From NCBI GenBank assembly GCA_026982585.1, contig JALSGW010000297.1, forward strand, positions 1 through 12,381: a stretch of DNA of 12,381 bases, given 5' to 3'. Shown one piece after another: positions 6,888-12,381 of this stretch. The stretch comes from Alphaproteobacteria bacterium (GTDB taxonomy: Bacteria; Pseudomonadota; Alphaproteobacteria; Geminicoccales; Geminicoccaceae). The notes under the pieces were generated by a model that saw nothing but the letters and a program-made list of their open reading frames with translations, made no database searches and was not told where the DNA came from. Both the position numbers and the translations under genes were made by a program. The stretch's first letter is position 1. Every line of letters starts with the position of its first letter.

Positions 6888-6927
6888 CCCGGCCCGGACA
6901 GCCGGAAGGGATTCCGTGACGGCCGGG
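6888..6927 (-). terminator. Nested stem-loop after thiY, possible 3' end of the thiamine operon
   Basis: CCCGGCC (6888-6894) pairs with GGCCGGG (6921-6927), and within it CGGAA (6903-6907) pairs with TTCCG (6912-6916) around a 4-base loop. The structure begins 2 bases after the thiY stop on the minus strand. No T-run follows, so it may stabilise or attenuate the message rather than terminate it fully. Confidence 0.4.
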
Positions 6928-6928
6928 T

Positions 6929-7870
6929 TCAGGGGCCTTCGAACAGGTCCACCGCGTAGGAGGACACCGCAAGGGGTTCGGGGATCAAGCCCTGTTCCGC
7001 CAAAAAGGCGGCGAAGCGGGCGTAGCGGCCCGTATCGAGCGCCGCCGGGCGCAGCGCGAAGCGCGGCAGGGTATCGCGCCAGGCGCGGCGGTTGAGCTCG
7101 TCGTCCAGCTCCGGGCTCGTGTTCTTGAAGATCTCCCACGCCTCCTCGGGATGGTTGATCAGCCACAGGGTGGCCTGTTCCACCGCGCGCAGGAACGCTT
7201 TCAGCTTGGGGTCCGCGAGCCGGTCCCGGCGGGCTATGTAGATGAGCTCGTCGTAAGCCGGCACCCCCTCCTCCTCCGGATAGAAGGCCCGGCCCGGCAC
7301 CCCTTCGAGATCGAGCTGGTTGAGCTCGAAATTGCGGAAGGCGCCGATCACCGCATCCACCCGCCCGGAGATGAGGGAAGGGGAGAGGGCGAAGCTCACG
7401 TTGACGAGCTCGACGTCATCCAGCGACAGGCCCCGGCGGGCCAGCATCGCCCCGAGCAGCGCGTCCTCGAATCCGCCCACCGAATAGCCCACCGTGCGCC
7501 CCCGAAGGTCGGCCACGCTTCGGATCGGGCTGTCCCGCAGCACCACCAGCGCGTTGAGCGGGGTGGCGACCAGGGTGCCGATGCGCACGAGCGGCAGGCC
7601 CTCGGCCACCTGGAGGTGCAGCTGCGGCTGGTAGGAGACCGCAATATCGGCCTGTCCCGCCGCCACCAGCTTGGGGGGATCGTTCGGATCCGCCGGTGCC
7701 ACCAGCTCCACCTCGAGTCCCTGCTCCCTGAAAAAGCCCTTCTCCTTGGCGATCACGAGCGGCCCGTGGTCGGGATTGACGAACCAATCGAGGATCAGGG
7801 TGAGCTGCTCCGCCCGAACGGGCGAGGCGCTCCACAGCATGAGGGCCAAAAGCCAGCCGAGACGCTTCAT
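6929..7870 (-). CDS. thiY: ABC transporter substrate-binding protein for a thiamine pyrimidine precursor (ThiY)
   Basis: The product is 313 residues. A signal peptide probably ends after SPVRA (residue 20). The mature protein belongs to the NMT1/THI5-like fold. LDWFVNPDHGPLVIAKEKG (27-45) is the family's opening signature, with GQADIAVSYQPQ (72-83) and DLRGRTVGY (121-129) further on. ThiY proteins bind N-formyl-4-amino-5-aminomethyl-2-methylpyrimidine or HMP in the periplasm and pass it to ThiX/ThiZ. A ribosome site GGAGG lies 7 bases before the ATG. The ATG overlaps the thiX stop by 4 bases. Neighbouring thiX, thiZ, thiD, thiE and thiM make a thiamine role much more likely than the sulfonate, nitrate or riboflavin ligands of related proteins. 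The exact pyrimidine ligand cannot be read from sequence. Confidence 0.9.
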   Translation of the reverse strand: MKRLGWLLALMLWSASPVRAEQLTLILDWFVNPDHGPLVIAKEKGFFREQGLEVELVAPADPNDPPKLVAAGQADIAVSYQPQLHLQVAEGLPLVRIGTLVATPLNALVVLRDSPIRSVADLRGRTVGYSVGGFEDALLGAMLARRGLSLDDVELVNVSFALSPSLISGRVDAVIGAFRNFELNQLDLEGVPGRAFYPEEEGVPAYDELIYIARRDRLADPKLKAFLRAVEQATLWLINHPEEAWEIFKNTSPELDDELNRRAWRDTLPRFALRPAALDTGRYARFAAFLAEQGLIPEPLAVSSYAVDLFEGP

Positions 7871-8634
7871 GCTCCATCCTCCCTTCCAAGGCCCGGATCA
7901 CGCGGCTCCCAGAACACGAGGCGGGAAAGCAGGCGGTCGACGGCGAAGTAGAGGCCCACCGCCATCGCCGCGAGCACCACGAGAGCCGCGAACAACAGAT
8001 CCGCCTGCATGCGGGCGTTGGCGTGCAGCATCAAAAAGCCGAGCCCGGCGCTGGAGCCCACCCACTCGCCCACCACGGCGCCGATCGGGGCCACCGAGGT
8101 CGCCACCCGCAGTCCGGAGGCGAGCGCCGGCAGCGCCGCCGGCACCCGGATGTGCCACAACACCGCATGGCGTCCGGCGTTCATCACCCGGGCCAGTTCC
8201 AGCCACCCCGGGTCGGTGCGGCGCAGCCCGTCGAAGAAGGCGGCGGTGACCGGGAAGTAGATGATCAACACCGCCATCGCGACCTTGGAGGCAAGGCCGT
8301 AGCCCAGCCACAGCACCAGCAGCGGCGCCAGCGCGAACACCGGCAGCGCCTGCGAGATCACGAGCAGCGGCAACAGCCAGCGCCGCGCGGTGCGGAAGGC
8401 GGCGAGCAGAAGCCCGCTCAGGCTGCCGAGCAGGGCCCCGATGATCAGCCCGAGCACGATCTCCACCGCGGTGATCGCCGCATGTTCGAGGATCAACGTG
8501 AGCCGCGCGGCCAGCGCCCGTGCCACCGCGAGCGGTCCCGGCAGGATGAAGGGCGGAGCGCCGCTCGCCCACACCACAAGCTGCCAGGCCAGCAGAAGGC
8601 CGAGGGCGGTGGTCAGCGCGCGCCAGGCGCCCAT
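7867..8634 (-). CDS. thiX: ABC transporter permease for a thiamine pyrimidine precursor (ThiX)
   Basis: The product is 255 residues of the BPD permease type (SsuC/TauC-like), with about six membrane helices: around 5-22, 54-80, 86-112, 116-136, 175-200 and 210-232. The EAA-type loop that docks the ATPase is ELARVMNAGRHAVLWHIRVP (146-165), with the conserved Gly and the following AALP. It would form a homodimeric channel with ThiZ and receive ligand from ThiY. I chose ATG 8634 because AGGAGGT lies 6 bases upstream; the frame remains open to 8778, but that part runs inside thiZ and looks non-coding. The start lies 22 bases inside thiZ, and the stop overlaps the thiY start by 4 bases. Confidence 0.93.
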   Translation of the reverse strand: MGAWRALTTALGLLLAWQLVVWASGAPPFILPGPLAVARALAARLTLILEHAAITAVEIVLGLIIGALLGSLSGLLLAAFRTARRWLLPLLVISQALPVFALAPLLVLWLGYGLASKVAMAVLIIYFPVTAAFFDGLRRTDPGWLELARVMNAGRHAVLWHIRVPAALPALASGLRVATSVAPIGAVVGEWVGSSAGLGFLMLHANARMQADLLFAALVVLAAMAVGLYFAVDRLLSRLVFWEPRDPGLGREDGA

Positions 8635-9380
8635 CCCGCCACCTCCTGGCCCGCGGCGAGTTCCCGCAGCAGCTCGCCCTCGATACGCAACAGAGCGGGA
8701 TCGGTCACATCCCGCGGCGGCTGAGCCGGCGGCGGGCGCACCTCCCTGAGCCGCACCGGCCGTCCCGTCATCACCCACAGCCGGTGGCCGAGCCTGAGGG
8801 CCTCGAGGGGGCTGTGGGTGACCAGCAGCACCGTGTGCCGGGCGAGCAGGCGGGCGGCCAGCTCCTGCAGTCGAAAGCGCGTCACCGCATCGAGCGCCGA
8901 GAAGGGCTCGTCCATCAACACCACCGGACGTTCCTCCATCAGGGTGCGCACCAGCGCCACCCGCTGGCGCATGCCGCCGGAGAGGGTGTGCGGCAGCGCA
9001 TCGAGCCGCTCGCCCAGGCCGACCCGCACGAGCAGTTCCCGGGCCCGGGCGGCGAGCTCCGGCCGGCTGCGGCGCTGGCCCCGAAGACGGTGGCCCAAAA
9101 GCACGTTCTCGAGCACCGAAAGCCAGGGCAGGAGCAGATCCCCCTGCGCCATCCAGGCGATGCGGCCCGAAAGCGGCCGGCCGTCGTCGGCTGTGACCGA
9201 CGCCCCCTCGAGGATGCCGGCGATCAACCGCACCAGGGTGGTCTTGCCGACGCCCGACGGCCCGAGCAGGCAGGTCCAGCGCCCCGCCTCGAGCCGGAAG
9301 CGGAAGGAATCGAACAAGGGGCTTGCGTCGAAGGCCAGCTGCGCCACCGACACATCCACCCCCGGGGGCCGTTCAGGCAC
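8613..9380 (-). CDS. thiZ: ABC transporter ATP-binding protein (ThiZ)
   Basis: The product is 255 residues from a GTG start at 9380. It has Walker A GPSGVGKTT (40-48), Q-loop Gln79, signature LSGGMRQR (133-140), Walker B VVLMDEP (153-159) and switch His189. It therefore has every element of an active ATPase of the SsuB/TauB/ThiZ group and energises ThiX. The start is less certain than the rest: GGAGG lies 9 bases before GTG 9380, while GTG 9359 is an alternative with a poorer site. If 9380 is right, the gene overlaps the end of the TRAP binding-protein gene by 8 bases. It overlaps thiX by 22 bases. Assignment to thiamine precursors rather than sulfonates rests on the operon context. Confidence 0.93.
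   Translation of the reverse strand: MPERPPGVDVSVAQLAFDASPLFDSFRFRLEAGRWTCLLGPSGVGKTTLVRLIAGILEGASVTADDGRPLSGRIAWMAQGDLLLPWLSVLENVLLGHRLRGQRRSRPELAARARELLVRVGLGERLDALPHTLSGGMRQRVALVRTLMEERPVVLMDEPFSALDAVTRFRLQELAARLLARHTVLLVTHSPLEALRLGHRLWVMTGRPVRLREVRPPPAQPPRDVTDPALLRIEGELLRELAAGQEVAGWAPGAR
8641..8647 (-). promoter_or_regulatory. Strong ribosome binding site for thiX, inside thiZ
   Basis: AGGAGGT on the minus strand lies 6 bases before ATG 8634, within the thiZ coding sequence. It fixes the thiX start and shows how the 22-base overlap is translated. Confidence 0.7.
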
Positions 9381-10449
9381 CGGATCGGGCCTCCAGGAAG
9401 CTGGCCCGCGCGACTTTCGGCCAAGCTCCGAGCTCCTCCAGCATGGCCTGGTAGGAGCGGGCGATGCGGCCGCTGATTCCCTCTTCTCGTGCGAACTCGG
9501 CGAGCAGATCGCGGGCGATGGCGCGGGTGGCCGCCAGCACGTCCTGGGGAAAGCGGCGCAGCCGCACGCCGTGGCGCTCGGTGAGGGTGCGCAAGGCGGC
9601 CGCATTGCGCCGTTCGCTCTCCGCCAGGGCGAAGGCGTTCTCCGCCCGGCACGCCTCCCGCACCGCCGCCTTGAGCTCCGGCTCCAGAGCCTCCCACAGG
9701 TCGAGGCGGACCAGCGCCTCGCTGGAGCCGTTGGGCTCGTGCACCCCCGGATAGTAATAGTACCGCGCCACCTTGTGGAAGCCGAGGGCGAGGTCGCTCG
9801 CGGGGGCCGCGAACTCCGCCGCATCCACGGCCCCGCTCTGGAGCGCCGGCAGGATCTCGCCGGGCGCGAGCGACACCTGCACCACCCCGAGCGGCCGGTA
9901 GAGCAGGCCGCCCAGCCCCGGCATCCGCCAGCGGAGCCCGCGCAGATCGTCCTTGCTCTGGATCTCGCGCTTGAACCAGCCGCCCATCGACATGCCGGTG
10001 TTGCCGGCCGGGAAGGGCTTGACCCCGAACTCGGCGTAAAGGGCGTCGTACAGTTCCTGGCCGCCGCCGTGTTCGATCCAGGCCATGTGCTCGAGCGGGG
10101 TGAGCCCGTAGGGGAAGGCGGTGAAAAAGGCGGCCGCGCGGCTCTTGCCGGTCCAGAACACGGCGGCGCTATGGCCGATCTCCACAACCCCCCGCGCCAC
10201 CGCATCCAACACCTCGAAGGCGGGCACGAGCTCGCCGGCCCCGTAGACCTCCACCTGGATGCGCCCGCCGCTGAGCGCCTCGATGCGTCGCGCGAGCCTT
10301 TTGGCGGCCACCCCGGGCCCGGGCAGGTCGCGCGGCCAGGAGGTCACCATGCGCCAGCGTTGCACAGGCGTGCCGCGTGCGACGGCCGGTGCTGCCAGGG
10401 CGGCCGCTCCACCCGCCAACAGCGCCCGGCGCCCAACCCTTGCCGTCAT
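9373..10449 (-). CDS. TRAP-type solute-binding protein (DctP/TakP family) inside the thiamine operon
   Basis: The product is 358 residues. The N-terminus has a twin-arginine-like signal (VGRRALLAGG, residues 5-14) ending near PAVARG. The mature part follows the TakP subgroup of TRAP binding proteins: WRMVTSWPRDLPG (32-44), VYGAGELVPAFEV (68-80), FPAGNTG (146-152), MPGLGG (176-181) after the conserved Arg175, and YYYYPG (230-235). TakP binds 2-oxo acids for a sodium-driven TRAP permease. In TakP-type proteins the ligand-site segment usually reads Glu-Trp; here it is Glu212-Phe213, so the ligand may differ. No TRAP membrane subunits (DctQ/DctM) are present in the window. The ATG overlaps the thiD stop by 4 bases, with GGAGAGGAG upstream, and the stop overlaps thiZ. 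The operon position suggests a thiamine-precursor ligand, but that is inference. Confidence 0.9.
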   Translation of the reverse strand: MTARVGRRALLAGGAAALAAPAVARGTPVQRWRMVTSWPRDLPGPGVAAKRLARRIEALSGGRIQVEVYGAGELVPAFEVLDAVARGVVEIGHSAAVFWTGKSRAAAFFTAFPYGLTPLEHMAWIEHGGGQELYDALYAEFGVKPFPAGNTGMSMGGWFKREIQSKDDLRGLRWRMPGLGGLLYRPLGVVQVSLAPGEILPALQSGAVDAAEFAAPASDLALGFHKVARYYYYPGVHEPNGSSEALVRLDLWEALEPELKAAVREACRAENAFALAESERRNAAALRTLTERHGVRLRRFPQDVLAATRAIARDLLAEFAREEGISGRIARSYQAMLEELGAWPKVARASFLEARSGA

Positions 10450-11258
10450 GGCTCCTCTCCCCGCCAGAGGTTGTGGAAGTGATGGACCGGGCCCCGGCCT
10501 CCGCCCACCTCCAGCTCGTCGGCCCGGCGCAGCGCCTCCTCGAGATAGGCCTTGGCCCGCGCCACCGCCTCGGGCAGCGGGCGGCCGCGCGCAAGAAAGG
10601 CGGCGATGGCGGAGGAAAGGGTGCATCCAGTGCCGTGGCTGTGCCGGGTCGGCACCCGGGGCGCCTCGAACCAGCGGTGCTCGCCGCCGTAGAGGAGGAA
10701 ATCCGGACTCGCGGGACCGTCCAGATGCCCGCCCTTGACCAGCACGTTGCGGGCGCCGAGGCCCTGCAGCCGCGCCGCAAGCGGCGGCATCTGCCGCCGC
10801 TCGCGCACCAAATCCTGCCCCACGAGCGCCGCCGCCTCGGCGAGGTTGGGGGTGATCAGATCGGCCAGGGGCAAAAGTCGCTCGACCAGCGCCGCCACCG
10901 CATCCTCTTCAAGCAACCGGTCGCCGCTCTTGGCCACCATCACCGGGTCCAGCACCACCCAGCGCGGGCGATGCCGGGCGAGCGCGTCCGCCACCGCCTC
11001 GATGATGGATGCGTTGGCCAGCATGCCGATCTTCACCGCATCCACCCGGATGTCCTCGAACACCGCATCGAGCTGGGCCGAGACGAACGCCGGCGGCACC
11101 TCCGAGACCGCCCGCACGCCCCGGGTGTTCTGGGCGGTGAGGGCGGTGACCACCGAGCAGCCGTACACCCCAAGGGCGGAGAAGGTCTTGAGGTCCGCCT
11201 GGATGCCGGCCCCGCCTCCGGAATCCGAGCCGGCGATGGTGAGCGCCACCGGAATCAT
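10446..11258 (-). CDS. thiD: Hydroxymethylpyrimidine / phosphomethylpyrimidine kinase (ThiD)
   Basis: The product is 270 residues, the family's usual length. It has the substrate and phosphate-binding GSDSGGGAGIQAD (10-22), DPVMVAKSG (104-112), TPNLAEA (136-142) and the anion-hole motif HGTGCTLSSA (208-217) with catalytic Cys212. ThiD phosphorylates HMP to HMP-P and then to HMP-PP in the cytosol, feeding ThiE. The frame begins MIPVALTIAGSDS, matching typical starts. GGAGG lies 8 bases upstream, and the ATG overlaps the thiE stop by 4 bases. All key residues are intact. Pyridoxal kinases share the fold, but the motifs and operon fit ThiD. Confidence 0.97.
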   Translation of the reverse strand: MIPVALTIAGSDSGGGAGIQADLKTFSALGVYGCSVVTALTAQNTRGVRAVSEVPPAFVSAQLDAVFEDIRVDAVKIGMLANASIIEAVADALARHRPRWVVLDPVMVAKSGDRLLEEDAVAALVERLLPLADLITPNLAEAAALVGQDLVRERRQMPPLAARLQGLGARNVLVKGGHLDGPASPDFLLYGGEHRWFEAPRVPTRHSHGTGCTLSSAIAAFLARGRPLPEAVARAKAYLEEALRRADELEVGGGRGPVHHFHNLWRGEEP

Positions 11259-11932
11259 GCTCCGCTCCTCCCTCGTTCAAGAGCTTCCTCCACCGTCCGG
11301 CGCAGCGCGCGGGCGGCCCGTTCGGGATCCGGGGCGGCGAAGAGCGCCTGGATCACGGCCACCCCGTCGCAACCGGCGGCGATGCAGGCGGCCGCGTTGT
11401 CGGGGGTGATGCCGGAGATGGCGCACACCGGAAGCCCGGGTGCGTGCCGCCGCAGCTCGCCCACCAGCCGCGCCAGCCCCTCGACTCCCAAAATCGGCAC
11501 CGCCTGTTGCTTGCTCCGGGTCGGGAACACCGGCCCCACGCCCGCGTAGTCGACCACCAGGGCATCCACCCGCCGGGCCTCCTCGGGGAGATGCACGGTG
11601 ACGCCGATGCGGGGACCATCGCCCAGCAGCCGCCGGGCGTCTTGGGGCTCCATGTCCTCCTCGCCGAGATGGACGCCGAACGCCTCCACCGCCAGGGCCA
11701 CGTCCACCCGATCGTTGACCACGAGCGGGACGCCGAAGCGCGCCGCCACCTCCTTGAGCCGGCGGGCGAGGGCGATCGCCGCCCGCGCGCCGTACCGTTT
11801 GTCGCGCAGCTGCACGAGCGTGGCGCCGCCCCGGCAGACGGCCTCGAGGAGGCGCACCGGATCCCGCTCTCCGATGAGCGCGGGATCGAGGACGGCGTAG
11901 AGACGGAGATCCACCGCTCGCCGCATCGTCAT
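11255..11932 (-). CDS. thiE: Thiamine phosphate synthase (ThiE)
   Basis: The product is 225 residues, a TIM-barrel enzyme joining HMP-PP and thiazole phosphate into thiamine phosphate. Motifs seen are QLRDK (41-45), VNDRVD (72-77), GVHLGEEDM (86-94), GVGPVFPTRSK (131-141) and AISGIT (171-176). The common form of the last is IGGI, a mild change. I place the start at ATG 11932 because it overlaps the thiM stop by 4 bases, as at other junctions in this operon. ATG 11926, two codons later, has better spacing to the GGAGG site and is equally possible. The stop overlaps thiD by 4 bases. Residues for pyrophosphate and magnesium binding appear intact. Confidence 0.96.
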   Translation of the reverse strand: MTMRRAVDLRLYAVLDPALIGERDPVRLLEAVCRGGATLVQLRDKRYGARAAIALARRLKEVAARFGVPLVVNDRVDVALAVEAFGVHLGEEDMEPQDARRLLGDGPRIGVTVHLPEEARRVDALVVDYAGVGPVFPTRSKQQAVPILGVEGLARLVGELRRHAPGLPVCAISGITPDNAAACIAAGCDGVAVIQALFAAPDPERAARALRRTVEEALERGRSGA

Positions 11933-12381
11933 GCCCTCCCCCGCTGGCTGAGCGCCGCGGGCTCGAGGCTGTGCAGGGCGTCCAGGAACAGCGCCGCGAA
12001 GGTTCCCGGGCCCGAGGCCCGCTCCTCGGCCCAGCTTGCCGCCTCCCGGTAGACCGCAAGCCCGGCCAGGGCGGCCTTGAAGGGATCCGCCTCCACGGCC
12101 AGGAACGCCGCCATCACCGCGCCGAGCGTGCAGCCGCCTGCGGTCACGGCGGCGAGATAGGGGCTCGCCCCGGGAAACCGCAGCGCGCGCTCGGGCCCGC
12201 ACAGCACATCGATCGAGCCGGTGCACGCCACCACCACCCGGTGTCGGCGCGCGAACTCCTCCGGCTCGCGGGCGCCCAGGGCAAAGAGCTCCTCCCGGTT
12301 GGGCTTGACCACCGCCGGCGCCTGTTCGAGGAGTTCGCGGGCAAGAGCGAGGCGCCTTTGGCTCTGGTGGACCTTGACCGG
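11929..12381 (-). CDS. thiM: Hydroxyethylthiazole kinase (ThiM), C-terminal part, 5' end beyond the window
   Basis: The last 150 residues are present; the full enzyme is normally about 260-270, so roughly 110-120 lie outside the right edge. The visible part runs through VVKPNREELFAL, VVACTGSIDVL, the active-site segment VTAGGCTLGAVMAAFLAV and a helical C-terminus. It matches ThiM and not ThiD in the TGxxD element and in ending about 65 residues after the catalytic Cys (residue 84 of the visible part). ThiM phosphorylates 4-methyl-5-(2-hydroxyethyl)thiazole for ThiE. The usual GxGC anion-hole motif reads AGGC here, so the first Gly is Ala. The stop overlaps thiE by 4 bases. The operon promoter and any TPP riboswitch would lie upstream, out of view. 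Confidence 0.88.
   Translation of the reverse strand, partial: PVKVHQSQRRLALARELLEQAPAVVKPNREELFALGAREPEEFARRHRVVVACTGSIDVLCGPERALRFPGASPYLAAVTAGGCTLGAVMAAFLAVEADPFKAALAGLAVYREAASWAEERASGPGTFAALFLDALHSLEPAALSQRGRA

Noticed and set aside
8818..10482. A 554-codon plus-strand frame opposite thiZ and the TRAP binding-protein gene
   Set aside because: It is a shadow of strongly supported minus-strand genes and has no recognisable domain.
10377..11549. A 390-codon plus-strand frame opposite thiD and thiE
   Set aside because: It is antisense to conserved enzymes, and its composition is that of a reverse-complement shadow.
11929..12381. A TPP riboswitch controlling the thiamine operon
   Set aside because: No THI-element core was seen anywhere in the window. 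It would lie upstream of thiM, beyond the right edge.
1..12381. CRISPR arrays, insertion sequences or prophage genes
   Set aside because: No regularly spaced repeats, transposase, integrase or phage structural genes were recognised on either strand.

Overview
The window is GC-rich bacterial chromosome (roughly 70% G+C by eye in the coding parts) and reads as an alphaproteobacterium. Three things point there: the membrane-anchored TPR protein with a REVDEELR-type start followed by bamB and der, the NKxE form of the first Der G4 motif, and the TTGCC-type -35 elements. I cannot place it to genus.

Layout. (1) 2-145 is the tail of an unidentified plus-strand gene. It is followed 11 bases later by tRNA-Pro(UGG), whose promoter appears to overlap the end of that gene. 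(2) 234-1243 holds no convincing gene. It contains an AT-richer patch (about 501-630, about 42% G+C counted by eye) with an extended -10 promoter candidate wrapped in two dyads. (3) 1244-1807 (minus) is thpR, a 2H-family RNA 2',3'-cyclic phosphodiesterase. (4) 1942-6289 (plus) is a compact operon: TPR/YfgM-like protein, bamB, der, meaB. Junctions are 4-base ATGA overlaps or a 6-base gap. It combines outer-membrane assembly, ribosome assembly and a B12-enzyme G-protein chaperone. (5) 6293-6853 (minus) is an unidentified small lipoprotein, meeting meaB tail to tail with 3 bases between. (6) 6929-12381 (minus) is a thiamine salvage operon in the order thiM (5' end beyond the window), thiE, thiD, a TRAP-type substrate-binding protein, thiZ, thiX, thiY. 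Every junction overlaps (4, 4, 4, 8, 22 and 4 bases).

How the genes work together. ThiXYZ is predicted to import the pyrimidine precursor of thiamine (HMP or a formylaminopyrimidine). ThiD phosphorylates HMP to HMP-PP, ThiM phosphorylates the thiazole alcohol, and ThiE joins the two into thiamine phosphate. No de novo genes (thiC, thiG, thiS, thiO) are visible, so the operon as seen is for salvage. The oddity is a TakP/DctP-family TRAP solute-binding protein lodged between thiD and thiZ with no TRAP membrane subunits in the window. It is the best candidate here for an undescribed transport role. The operon promoter, and any TPP riboswitch, would lie upstream of thiM beyond the right edge.
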